Below the pieces are notes generated by a model. The model had not been told where the DNA came from, searched no databases, and was given only the letters and a program-made list of their open reading frames with translations. DNA of 33,897 bases from Pirellulales bacterium (GTDB lineage: Bacteria; Planctomycetota; Planctomycetia; Pirellulales; S012-138). Of the stretch, positions 1 through 7,977 are shown piece by piece; the first letter of the stretch is position 1; the number at the start of each line of letters is the position of its first letter. A program made the position numbers and the translations under genes. The stretch covers positions 1 to 33,897 of the forward strand of contig JALCBR010000051.1 in assembly GCA_028066245.1 (NCBI GenBank). Direction: 5' to 3'.

Positions 1-1100
1 GAGCGAGGGTGTGGGCCAGCGGGGCCGACTCCCGGGACGGTAATCGCAAATCGGTACAGTTCGGCGAGGTCAGACGACGGAGGGGCGTGATTGGGAAGGA
101 AGGTATCTACGGTCATTTCATCCAACTGCTGCTGTTGCGCAAGCACCCCGGAGTTGTCGTGCAAAAGGTGACTAAGCATGGCCTTGTAGAGCCACAACAT
201 GTAATCCCCGAGTGGTTGCCCTTCTTCCTGAAGGCTCAGCCATTGAATGTTCGCATAGTCTTCAATTCCAAGGCCGCGAATACGCTTTCGAAACATCTGT
301 GTCGCCAACTTAAGCGATCCCTCCAGCGATTCGACGAAACTCTGAATCGCGTGTCGCTGAGGAAGGTGCAATGCCCATGTGGCCAGATGAAACAAAAGGA
401 CTTCACGAACTTCCAGCTCTTTCTTCGGCGTGAATGTAAGGAGTCCAAGTAAGAGTTCGGCTTCCTCGCAAAACTTGCGTTGAACCTCACCAATCTCCTT
501 CGATGACATCAAGACTACAAAGGGCTTCTCATTGCCCTCTGGAACGTGTGCGTAGATGTCTCGGATACGTGTCTTCGCTTGCTCAATTGCTGAATCGTCG
601 TCGGCGGCACCGAGATAATAGTCAAGGAAGATGACACATGCGGACTGCTGCGACAGATCCACGTCGCTGGAGTGTGTCGTAACTTTGACCTTAAGCGATT
701 CAAGGTGGCTACACAGCCTGCGCAACGGCGCCAGCTTCTCCAACTTGGTCGCAAAAATGGTCTGTTCCGCTCGGCGCTTGATCGCTGGGTAACCTTCCAA
801 CTCATCAAACAGATAATTGAGCACGTCGTCTGTCAGATCAGTCCAGTCGTCCAGTCGTGTTTCCGTACTGAGGCGCTCTGCAGCTTGGGCGGACTGTGTT
901 AGCCTGTCTATCTCATTGCGGAGTGGCTCCGAGTCTTCTTGCTCGCGGACAAGAGGTTCCCAAAACCGTTGCAATTCATCTTCGATCTCACCAGCGTTGA
1001 CGAGATCAAATGCGTCATCTACGACCATTGCGGTGTTGATATTTGCCGCCGCAATGCGCTCCGGAGGTTCTTGAAGTTGTTCCCCTTGCTCATCAGTCAT
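1..1100 (-). CDS. Diverged response-receiver-domain protein, 3' end beyond the window
   Basis: The reading frame runs from an ATG at 1100 to the window edge without a stop, giving at least 366 residues of an incomplete protein. The N-terminal part has the layout of a receiver domain: an acidic pair in MVVDDAFD (residues 28-29), a candidate phosphoacceptor Asp at about residue 160 in VIFLDYYLG, and a Ser-Ser-Lys ending at about K201 in VVLMSSKE. The first acidic pair and the phosphoacceptor are over 100 residues apart, much further than in CheY, so there is a large helical insertion. This fits the diverged receiver family found beside histidine-kinase-like ATPases. The rest is helical with no motif I recognise. 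The start lies 5 nt after the stop of the GHKL gene, so the two are almost certainly co-translated and likely form a kinase-receiver pair. The output domain, if any, is outside the window. Confidence 0.72.
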   Translation of the reverse strand, partial: MTDEQGEQLQEPPERIAAANINTAMVVDDAFDLVNAGEIEDELQRFWEPLVREQEDSEPLRNEIDRLTQSAQAAERLSTETRLDDWTDLTDDVLNYLFDELEGYPAIKRRAEQTIFATKLEKLAPLRRLCSHLESLKVKVTTHSSDVDLSQQSACVIFLDYYLGAADDDSAIEQAKTRIRDIYAHVPEGNEKPFVVLMSSKEIGEVQRKFCEEAELLLGLLTFTPKKELEVREVLLFHLATWALHLPQRHAIQSFVESLEGSLKLATQMFRKRIRGLGIEDYANIQWLSLQEEGQPLGDYMLWLYKAMLSHLLHDNSGVLAQQQQLDEMTVDTFLPNHAPPSSDLAELYRFAITVPGVGPAGPHPR

Positions 1101-1105
1101 GCGTG

Positions 1106-3454
1106 CTATGCCTCGCCTTTCTTGAGATCGAGCACGAATGTGTTCAGGTTTCCCTCTGAATTGACGTCGTCATCGGACAAGTAGAGCGACGCGTCGTGAT
1201 ATGAAGCCACCTCGCGTGCAATGAACAAGCCCAACCCTTTACCGTGGCCCGGAGGCTTTGTCGTCACGAATGCCTGAAATACGTCGTCGATACGATCAGG
1301 CGAGATTCCCGGTCCGTTGTCTGAGAACCTAATCTGCCTCGCCGGGACAACAACCTCAATCGAAATGCACGGTGCAAAGCGCTTTCGTAGCTTTGCACGC
1401 TGTCGCAACCAGTAAACCGAGTTGGAGATCAGGTTTTCCAGAATCTGCACCAACATCCCCTTGACCATTCGCACACGCAGCGCGCTACCGGGTGGGTCCG
1501 TATCAACCGTGACAGTTATCCTGTGTCGCTCGAATTGCGCGTCATGCGCATCGACGATTTCCTGCACCCACTCAACGAGATCGAACGATTCTTTGACTTG
1601 ACGCCCTGGTGTACTCAAAGGGTCGAGTATCCGGAGTCTCTTCTGCAGCGTCTTCAATTGAGAGCGAAGAGTGTCCACCAACGGTTGCTGTTTTGCCGGC
1701 AACCTCTTCAGGCCGCGTGAGGCGAGCGTGTCCAATGCGCGCTCAGTGGCCCGATTTAGCTCGTGAGCGACAAACTCCACCATGGCTCCAATGCCAGCCA
1801 AATGGACCATCTCGCTACGACCACGCTCAAATGAGTCTGCCAAATCTTCTGTCTGGTGAATCAGGGCTTCAATCTGCTTAGTCGATTCCTTGAGGTCAGC
1901 CACCAACGTCTGATCACGTTTCACGTCAGGATGCTTCCGGATGAGCCGTTTCACGCCCACCGACATCCGATTCGCAGCGTCGCTCATACGTTCCTGAATG
2001 TCATCGAAGGTAACGTCTACACGTGATTGCACTTCTTTGTCAGCCTGATTGAGAAACGCACGAAACTGAGTCTCTAGCACGTGACGGAGTAGTGCTTGGA
2101 GGATTCGTTTTTGCTTACAGTCGCGCAACCCTTCTCGGTTTGTCTGGTCAGTCAACGCCGGATTCTCAATGCTGCCAATTTCGACCTTACCGATCAATTG
2201 CGCACGGTTGACCTTGTATCCCGGAGACGCGAGGGCTCGACGGTCAAGATCAAGCCAATCATCGTCTGCGCTACCATAGGGCAGCACACGGAATCCATCC
2301 CGAAACACCATCAGCCCGCCGGACCAATCTTTGACTAGGCTTAGCACACGCTTGCGATCGCCGATCCCCTCAATCGCCGTTAGAATCCGCCGGTTAAACC
2401 AATAAAAATGTGCGGAGAATCCCCCAAGGCTCTTCAGCGACTTAATTGACGCGTTCGTAACACTCGTGAGGTCTTCATCGGTCAGGCAAAACGTGTGTTC
2501 ACGTCGCCGCAACAAGTAGTTTACATGTCCACGAAGCTGCAGCTCTCGACCACGGCAGTCAAACGAGACTTTCACTTCGGCGTGTGCGTGTTCAAAAAGT
2601 ATCTTGTCGAGCCTCGGAATGGAGACTGGCTCTTCGTTGTAGCGCAGCGAGATCGGAAACATGGATTTCCGTAGGAACGGATCCATAAACCGGCTCACGT
2701 CTTCGGACGCAATCTCTTCGAGGGAACGTCGCCGCCAGTTTCTTCGAAGGCCGGAAATGAGGATTCTCGTCCCAGACTTGTCGCTACTCCGCTTCTTTCT
2801 TCCTCGTGTCGGATCGATCTCAATATCTTCAAGCAACTCATCCGAGTCGTGCGAGAACCAACGCCAATTGATGTCGAGACAATTCCAATATGAATCGCGA
2901 TCAGTCGTCGTTCGGACGGATAGCCGCTCACCAAGTCGCATAACCGAAAGTCGACCGATTCCCTTCTCGCCGAGGACGGGCGGTCCTTTCCCCGCCTGCT
3001 CTTGCTTCTGCTTTAGTCGGTCTCGCGTGCCAAGCACAAGATACACATCTTTGAGGTGCTTCAGCGACATCCCGGAGCCATAGTCGACAAACTCGATGAA
3101 GTTCAGATTATCGATGGCTTCCAGAAGGGACTCCCACGAGTCGGCATCTTCTAGTGCTTCCGTGGCCTCTTCAATCCTCGGAGCGGAATCCTCGATCGCC
3201 TCTATCGCATTAACTCTACAAGCCTTGAATGCTTTTGATGTTGCTTCACGATGGCCCGCAGCTTGAGCTTCCGTCGCCTCGCCGTAGAGCTCTTCATGAA
3301 TGTCCTGTGACACACGCATGATGACATCGACTTCAACGTGCTTTGAGCCAGCGTCAAAAGCGTTCTTGATGAGTTCGTAAAACGCGACGCCGTCGGAACC
3401 GATCAATTCGGCGCCCAACTCAAGGATCATTCGCGCTGTTACTTGGAATGGCAT
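1106..3454 (-). CDS. Double-GHKL ATPase / sensor histidine kinase-like protein
   Basis: The protein has 782 residues and two nucleotide-binding modules of the gyrase/HSP90/histidine-kinase/MutL superfamily. The N-terminal one has ELIKNAFDAG (E27, N31, D34), then DYGSGM and GEKGIGRLSV, the order seen in HSP90, MutL and MORC ATPases. The C-terminal one is a histidine-kinase core: an H-box-like segment VAHELNRA with His at about 564, an N box LENLISNS (N about 678), SDNGPGIS (D about 712) and HGKGLGLFIAREVA. No membrane segment is visible, so it should be cytoplasmic. The ATG at 3454 is preceded by AAGGG at 7 nt and lies 10 nt after the upstream ATPase gene; the receiver gene follows at 5 nt. 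I infer a signalling ATPase that could phosphorylate that partner. Whether His564 is a phosphoacceptor is unproven; the C-terminal half could instead work only as a conformational ATPase. Confidence 0.85.
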   Translation of the reverse strand: MPFQVTARMILELGAELIGSDGVAFYELIKNAFDAGSKHVEVDVIMRVSQDIHEELYGEATEAQAAGHREATSKAFKACRVNAIEAIEDSAPRIEEATEALEDADSWESLLEAIDNLNFIEFVDYGSGMSLKHLKDVYLVLGTRDRLKQKQEQAGKGPPVLGEKGIGRLSVMRLGERLSVRTTTDRDSYWNCLDINWRWFSHDSDELLEDIEIDPTRGRKKRSSDKSGTRILISGLRRNWRRRSLEEIASEDVSRFMDPFLRKSMFPISLRYNEEPVSIPRLDKILFEHAHAEVKVSFDCRGRELQLRGHVNYLLRRREHTFCLTDEDLTSVTNASIKSLKSLGGFSAHFYWFNRRILTAIEGIGDRKRVLSLVKDWSGGLMVFRDGFRVLPYGSADDDWLDLDRRALASPGYKVNRAQLIGKVEIGSIENPALTDQTNREGLRDCKQKRILQALLRHVLETQFRAFLNQADKEVQSRVDVTFDDIQERMSDAANRMSVGVKRLIRKHPDVKRDQTLVADLKESTKQIEALIHQTEDLADSFERGRSEMVHLAGIGAMVEFVAHELNRATERALDTLASRGLKRLPAKQQPLVDTLRSQLKTLQKRLRILDPLSTPGRQVKESFDLVEWVQEIVDAHDAQFERHRITVTVDTDPPGSALRVRMVKGMLVQILENLISNSVYWLRQRAKLRKRFAPCISIEVVVPARQIRFSDNGPGISPDRIDDVFQAFVTTKPPGHGKGLGLFIAREVASYHDASLYLSDDDVNSEGNLNTFVLDLKKGEA

Positions 3455-3464
3455 TCACGATCCC

Positions 3465-6400
3465 TTAGCTCTGCGAACGACTCGCTAGTTGGTCAAGTAG
3501 CACCTGCGAGGTGACTGAGACGGCAAGGTTGGGATCGTTCTCAAACAGGCGATCGACTTTTTTTCTCAACGCCTTCGCTTCTTTGCTGTCCGATACCTCG
3601 ACTACGCGACCCTCCTCCACACCTGTCGGCTGCAGAATACTGATCCGAAGCGACGTGTGGGCGGCATTGTTGCTTTTGGAGAACGCAAGGCTTGCCGTTC
3701 GCTCGAAGCGAGTCACGAGATCAGTCAGCGATTCAACGAATCTCGGCTCATCCCGATCGTGCCAGCGCCGCGGTGGCTTTGCCACAACAAGACTGCCTAC
3801 CGATTCCAGCCATGTGTCTCGTGGCAATTGCGAATCGGCAAGTCGGAGGCAGAATGCCTTGAGCGTCGGCTCAGTCACATGGACGCTCAGGTCGTTCGAT
3901 TTCGCTTCCAAAGAAGCTCGTAGCGCTTCATGATTTGAGTTCTCCCCAAACGCCTCGGCAACGACCTCTTCGATTCGGCTGAGCAGCGATGGATAGGCGC
4001 TCCGCAATTCGCCTAACGACCGCTTCAGTGCCCGCACGTATTTCTTCACGTCGGGCGAAGTGGAACGCTTACGTACTGGAATCCGCGGCAACCCGCAGGC
4101 TGCAGGCAGGTCTTCAAACAGCAATGTTGCAGGCTCAGTTGCATTCAATAGCGCATCGCGCACGGCAAGTGTCTGCTTACCGAGCGACGTTGTGTTGCGG
4201 GAGTAGTCAGGAAGACTCGCTGCGAATTGACACAGTGGCTTGACTACATCAATCAAGTCGGGGTCGCGAGATTCGTCGACATCAGAATCGACAACCTTCA
4301 GCAAGTGGTTGAAGACTTCGGAACGCACACCGCTCAACTTGCAGTATTGCAATTCGAATGACTCAGGGACTTTGACAAGTCTGGCGAACTCGGCGCCACC
4401 GATTTCGTGAAGGAACGCCCCGTCTTCGTACATTGCCACGTGCTGTGCTTCCGCGACGCAAAAGACGGATAACATCAACGGGAGGATGCCGTCGCGAGCG
4501 CCGATGGGCGGCTTACGAAGCTCTGCAAACAGGTCAGAGACCGCCACTCGGCTGCCTTCCTTTGCGGCGAGCACATCACGCATCCGGTTGAACAGGGGAA
4601 TCAGGTTGCAGGTGTCTTTCGCCGTCGTTGGAATGGCGATCCGGGCTCCTTTGCGACCCTTAACATGCAGATTTGTCTGTTGCAAAGCAGACAGGTACAT
4701 CGACATTTCAGGCGGCTTCTTTGACGCATCCATGCCTAAGAACTCCTCGGTGGCGTTCTCGAGGACGCGTTCAATCAGACGCATCCGTGCCGCTGCCGCC
4801 GCAGAGCTTAGCTTTCGACGATTCAAGAGTTCGTTGCGAAGCATTGGCGATTCATCGAAAACCAAGTCGCAAATCGTTGAAATACGCTGGAACAGGCTCT
4901 TCGATGATGCTACGCGAATTGACTTGCCCTTGTGAAACCAGCGTATGCTCTGTCCCGTGCGAAACGTGCGGACATCGAGAACTTGGTTCGTGCGATCTAG
5001 CAGCACGAATGTTGCGGCTGCAAGTTGTCGCGAAACTTCCTCGCGACCGTGCTCGTCGCCGTTCAGTTCTTCAACGTTCTTTCGTATCCACTCCCAACGG
5101 CGAATCTCTCGGACCAGCCCTGACAAGCCGCTCAACGGATCTGGAACAGCGATGAGGATCTCTTGGCGGTTGTTCAGGCGGAGTTTCTTAATCGTCTCGA
5201 TAGCTTCGGCCTGTTCTGCCTTGGTCTGGCAAAGCGGAACGATCACCGCGCCGTCGGCATGATCCGGTCTCCAATGCCTCACAGTTGCGGCAAAATCACT
5301 CACCTTGACGTAGACCAAATCAAAGTGGCGAAGATTCCCCGTTTCCACGTAGTGTCGACGGGCGACGATGGGCCGCTGCGCAAGCGTTTCCGCCACCGCT
5401 TCAACGACGTTGTCCACTGTCCGCACTGCCCGCTCTGCGTCGGCATACTTCAGCTCAAGGTTGACGCTCGTGTACGGCCAGAGCCAAAAACCGGCTGGCG
5501 TTCCACGTGAGTACAGCACGTGCTTCTTCGACCGCAGCGATTCAAGCGTCTTCGAGAACGACGATCTGCCCGAAACGCAGGTATTGGTCAACGCGTGCCT
5601 CAGAGATTCTTCGGTTGCCGTCAATTTCTGATCATCCAGCATGTTCAAGACGCCAACGGTCTTGAGCATCGCGACTTCGTGATCGGTGCCGGCAAGCGAC
5701 GCATCGATAACGGATTGGATTTGGCTCCATCGACTGCTGAGCGATCGTGTGTGGAGTCGATTACGGATACTGGACCTGACATAATCATAGAGATGATGGA
5801 TTCCGAAGAAGCCGTCGCCAGCGTAGTGTTCCGTGGCGAACGAGCGAATCGAATTGACGTCGCTTGAGCACAGGAAGTCGAACAGCGACCGTTCGTTCTG
5901 GCCGAAACGGCTGAAGATTTTGACAAGAACGGGAAGCAACATTGGTTGCAGTGGGTAGATCGCCGGAGCTTGTTCGATTAACACTTTTCGATTCGCGACT
6001 GCTCCAAACCAGCCCAAGTCAATTGCCTTGGTCATATTCGCTTTCGCAGCGCGTTTGACGCCGTCAGGCAACCGATCGCGTTTCACGCCGAGTGCGTTGG
6101 ATACGAGAGCTACAAGCTGCTCCAACGGCTGGTCGAAGAGCAATTCGGCGAAACGCCCGCCGATCTTGTCCCACTCACGTTGGTCATTGACCTCCATGCG
6201 ATCTGCATAAGCGGAGAACCCTTGATGCAGGATTCCCAAGACGACAAGCGGTGTTGCGCCGCTTCTGGAGGCCGCTTCGGCAAGCGACTGAAGGAACGTG
6301 ATGTCTTGCTCGTCAGGGTTTTGCGTGGCAAATTCGAGCGACTTGCCCAGCTCATCGAGGATTAGCAACACGCCCTGCCCCTGCTTTGTGTCGCTGACAT

Positions 6401-6911
6401 ACCTTGCCGTCGCTTCCAACAATTCGATTGCGAAGCGGTCGCGGGCAGCCGGATCAGCGTCTCTCAAGATTCGGTTGGCATCGCGTAAAGGCGTTGGCTT
6501 GTTCCGCCGCGTTGTATCGGAGAGTCTTGTCTGCAGAGCACGAATGATTGCTGCAGAGATTGGCTCCCTCGCCCCGGTAACCAGAATTGGCAGAGCATCT
6601 GCTTTTGATAGCCCCTTGGAAACGGAACTCAGTTGCTTTGGAACTTGGCCGCTCCCGATGCCGCAAACACGAGCAAGGGCCAACGCAAAACATGACTTTC
6701 CTGTCCCATAGTCGCCAGTGATTCGCCACGCTCGTTCCGTCGAGCCGTCACCGAACGCAGTTGCAAACTGCCGGAATAGCTGACCGATCCTTTCTGTGAC
6801 GATGTATTGGTCGAGCGCAGTAGTGTCAGCGAAGTCACGTTCCAGATGGACCGACCGTGAATACCGCTGGCTGGGTTTCAGGTATTTTGCGATTCGGTTC
6901 GCGCTACGCAC
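3465..6911 (-). CDS. Large P-loop ATPase of a DUF4007-linked defence locus
   Basis: With the GTG start chosen here the product has 1148 residues. A Walker A motif GDYGTGKS lies at 66-73 and a Walker B LLILDELGKS at about 182-191 (D186, E187), followed by sensor-like text in LVVLGILHQGF. The remaining 900 residues are mainly helical with no nuclease or helicase signature that I can see. The large size and single N-terminal ATPase recall BrxC-type and other large defence ATPases, but I cannot place it in a named family. An in-frame ATG at 7100 would overlap the DUF4007 gene by nearly 200 nt. The GTG at 6911 overlaps it by only 8 nt and has AAGGAG 9 nt upstream, and the sequence looks conserved only from there (RIAKYLKPSQ). 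Its placement between DUF4007 and the GHKL protein suggests an energy-using step in the same pathway. Confidence 0.8.
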   Translation of the reverse strand: MRSANRIAKYLKPSQRYSRSVHLERDFADTTALDQYIVTERIGQLFRQFATAFGDGSTERAWRITGDYGTGKSCFALALARVCGIGSGQVPKQLSSVSKGLSKADALPILVTGAREPISAAIIRALQTRLSDTTRRNKPTPLRDANRILRDADPAARDRFAIELLEATARYVSDTKQGQGVLLILDELGKSLEFATQNPDEQDITFLQSLAEAASRSGATPLVVLGILHQGFSAYADRMEVNDQREWDKIGGRFAELLFDQPLEQLVALVSNALGVKRDRLPDGVKRAAKANMTKAIDLGWFGAVANRKVLIEQAPAIYPLQPMLLPVLVKIFSRFGQNERSLFDFLCSSDVNSIRSFATEHYAGDGFFGIHHLYDYVRSSIRNRLHTRSLSSRWSQIQSVIDASLAGTDHEVAMLKTVGVLNMLDDQKLTATEESLRHALTNTCVSGRSSFSKTLESLRSKKHVLYSRGTPAGFWLWPYTSVNLELKYADAERAVRTVDNVVEAVAETLAQRPIVARRHYVETGNLRHFDLVYVKVSDFAATVRHWRPDHADGAVIVPLCQTKAEQAEAIETIKKLRLNNRQEILIAVPDPLSGLSGLVREIRRWEWIRKNVEELNGDEHGREEVSRQLAAATFVLLDRTNQVLDVRTFRTGQSIRWFHKGKSIRVASSKSLFQRISTICDLVFDESPMLRNELLNRRKLSSAAAAARMRLIERVLENATEEFLGMDASKKPPEMSMYLSALQQTNLHVKGRKGARIAIPTTAKDTCNLIPLFNRMRDVLAAKEGSRVAVSDLFAELRKPPIGARDGILPLMLSVFCVAEAQHVAMYEDGAFLHEIGGAEFARLVKVPESFELQYCKLSGVRSEVFNHLLKVVDSDVDESRDPDLIDVVKPLCQFAASLPDYSRNTTSLGKQTLAVRDALLNATEPATLLFEDLPAACGLPRIPVRKRSTSPDVKKYVRALKRSLGELRSAYPSLLSRIEEVVAEAFGENSNHEALRASLEAKSNDLSVHVTEPTLKAFCLRLADSQLPRDTWLESVGSLVVAKPPRRWHDRDEPRFVESLTDLVTRFERTASLAFSKSNNAAHTSLRISILQPTGVEEGRVVEVSDSKEAKALRKKVDRLFENDPNLAVSVTSQVLLDQLASRSQS

Positions 6912-7839
6912 GTGCGAAGTCTCCTTCGTAGGCGTGAGTGAGGATGTTGTCGAACTCCCAATCCTCGCTTCGTCGCAACTGGTCAAACATTGCCGTTTCG
7001 GAATAGAGCAGAACGCCGTCACTATCTTCTTCAATCTGAGATAAGCGTCGGCGGACATCGTCTTCAGGCAGCTTAAACACCTGTCCAGGGCTCCCCGCAC
7101 CCGACGCTACATCACGGAGCGATAGGGTTTGCTCATCGGGCCGACATCGATTCCAGTATTCATCGATGGCGAACAGGAAAACCCCCGCGCTGAGATCTGG
7201 TTTCGGTTCACGGCGGAAAGCGTACGCCGGCTCCAACTTGTCCTTGGCGTTCGCCCGTTGGCCGACGCGTTCGATCAGTTCGAGTTCGACGAGCGGACAA
7301 TCAAGGTTGTCTTCGAGGATTTCCGCCTTCTGTCCCCTCGTCGCCACATAAGTGTGCATGAACACGTCGAAGTGTTGAGCCAACGTTGCCTTCGAAAGCG
7401 GACGGGCAAGCTGACGAGCTTCCCGTTCGATCACCGAAACCACCTCGGACTTGATGATCTCCGGCTCGTTGTACCGGTTGAAAAGAAAGTCCCACGCGAA
7501 GAGCGGATTCTTGTCCTGCGAACAAAGCTGCCAGTGGAGCAACCACAGAGTCGTGATGTCTTCGAGGTACGGATCAAGGCCGGACGGACCGAAAACGCGC
7601 TTCCCGAAGTCCGTGAGTTGCAACCCGCCGTTGCTGGCAGGTTCAGCGACACGCATGGCCTGTACCCAAAATCGAAGCGACTGGACCATGTTCTTCCCAA
7701 GTCCGAGAAGAACCATCGCCGAGTCGATGTCGGTGAACAGCAGGGTGTCCACACCAAGGGCCTCAACCGCCTTCGGGATCCACGCGTAGCGGCAGGTAAA
7801 TGACTCGTGCCCAGAAAAGCGGAAGACCGGCGCGCTCAA
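6904..7839 (-). CDS. DUF4007 family protein
   Basis: The product has 311 residues from a TTG start. Near the N-terminus it has FRFSGHESF followed by RYAWIPK, the hallmark of DUF4007, whose members usually begin close to this motif. The family is known from neighbourhoods of DNA phosphorothioation genes and other restriction-like systems; its biochemical role is not established as far as I know. The TTG at 7839 is preferred because AAAGGAG lies 6 nt upstream and because the 18 residues gained by starting at ATG 7893 are unlike the family and lack a ribosome binding site. It is the first gene of the leftward four-gene operon and overlaps the next start by 8 nt. The tail (residues about 215-311) carries helix-rich segments that could be DNA- or protein-binding, but nothing specific is visible. 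Confidence 0.82.
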   Translation of the reverse strand: MSAPVFRFSGHESFTCRYAWIPKAVEALGVDTLLFTDIDSAMVLLGLGKNMVQSLRFWVQAMRVAEPASNGGLQLTDFGKRVFGPSGLDPYLEDITTLWLLHWQLCSQDKNPLFAWDFLFNRYNEPEIIKSEVVSVIEREARQLARPLSKATLAQHFDVFMHTYVATRGQKAEILEDNLDCPLVELELIERVGQRANAKDKLEPAYAFRREPKPDLSAGVFLFAIDEYWNRCRPDEQTLSLRDVASGAGSPGQVFKLPEDDVRRRLSQIEEDSDGVLLYSETAMFDQLRRSEDWEFDNILTHAYEGDFARA

Positions 7840-7977
7840 GCTGGACTCCTTTCCACGTGTACGGGTTGAGATTGGGTCGCAAACTGCGATCATATTAGCA
7901 AACGGCGTGCCGCCTGTCTGGTACTCGCATCATTTTGGTGGCTAGGTTGGCTGATTCCTCGGGAAAGGATCACATTC
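7840..7977. promoter_or_regulatory. Shared divergent promoter region
   Basis: This 138-bp gap separates the leftward and rightward operons. Leftward, TAATAT (plus positions 7892-7897) is a good -10 box, with CAGACA (7915-7920) 17 bp upstream as a 4/6 -35 box. The 17-bp spacer contains the palindrome GGCG-TGC-CGCC (7904-7914), which would suit an operator. Rightward, TTGAGA (7866-7871) and CATATT (7891-7896) form a weaker pair with a 19-bp spacer, so the two -10 boxes would overlap and the promoters would compete. A strong ribosome binding site AAAGGA lies 8 nt before the rightward ATG. The boxes come from consensus matching only. Confidence 0.4.

Noticed and set aside
3465-6911. Naming the large ATPase brxC
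   Set aside because: Only size and an N-terminal P-loop agree; no PglZ, PglX or other BREX gene is present in the window.
7129-7803. A 224-codon plus-strand frame opposite the DUF4007 gene
   Set aside because: It mirrors the DUF4007 coding strand, has no family-like motifs and no ribosome binding site; the opposite strand has a recognised domain.
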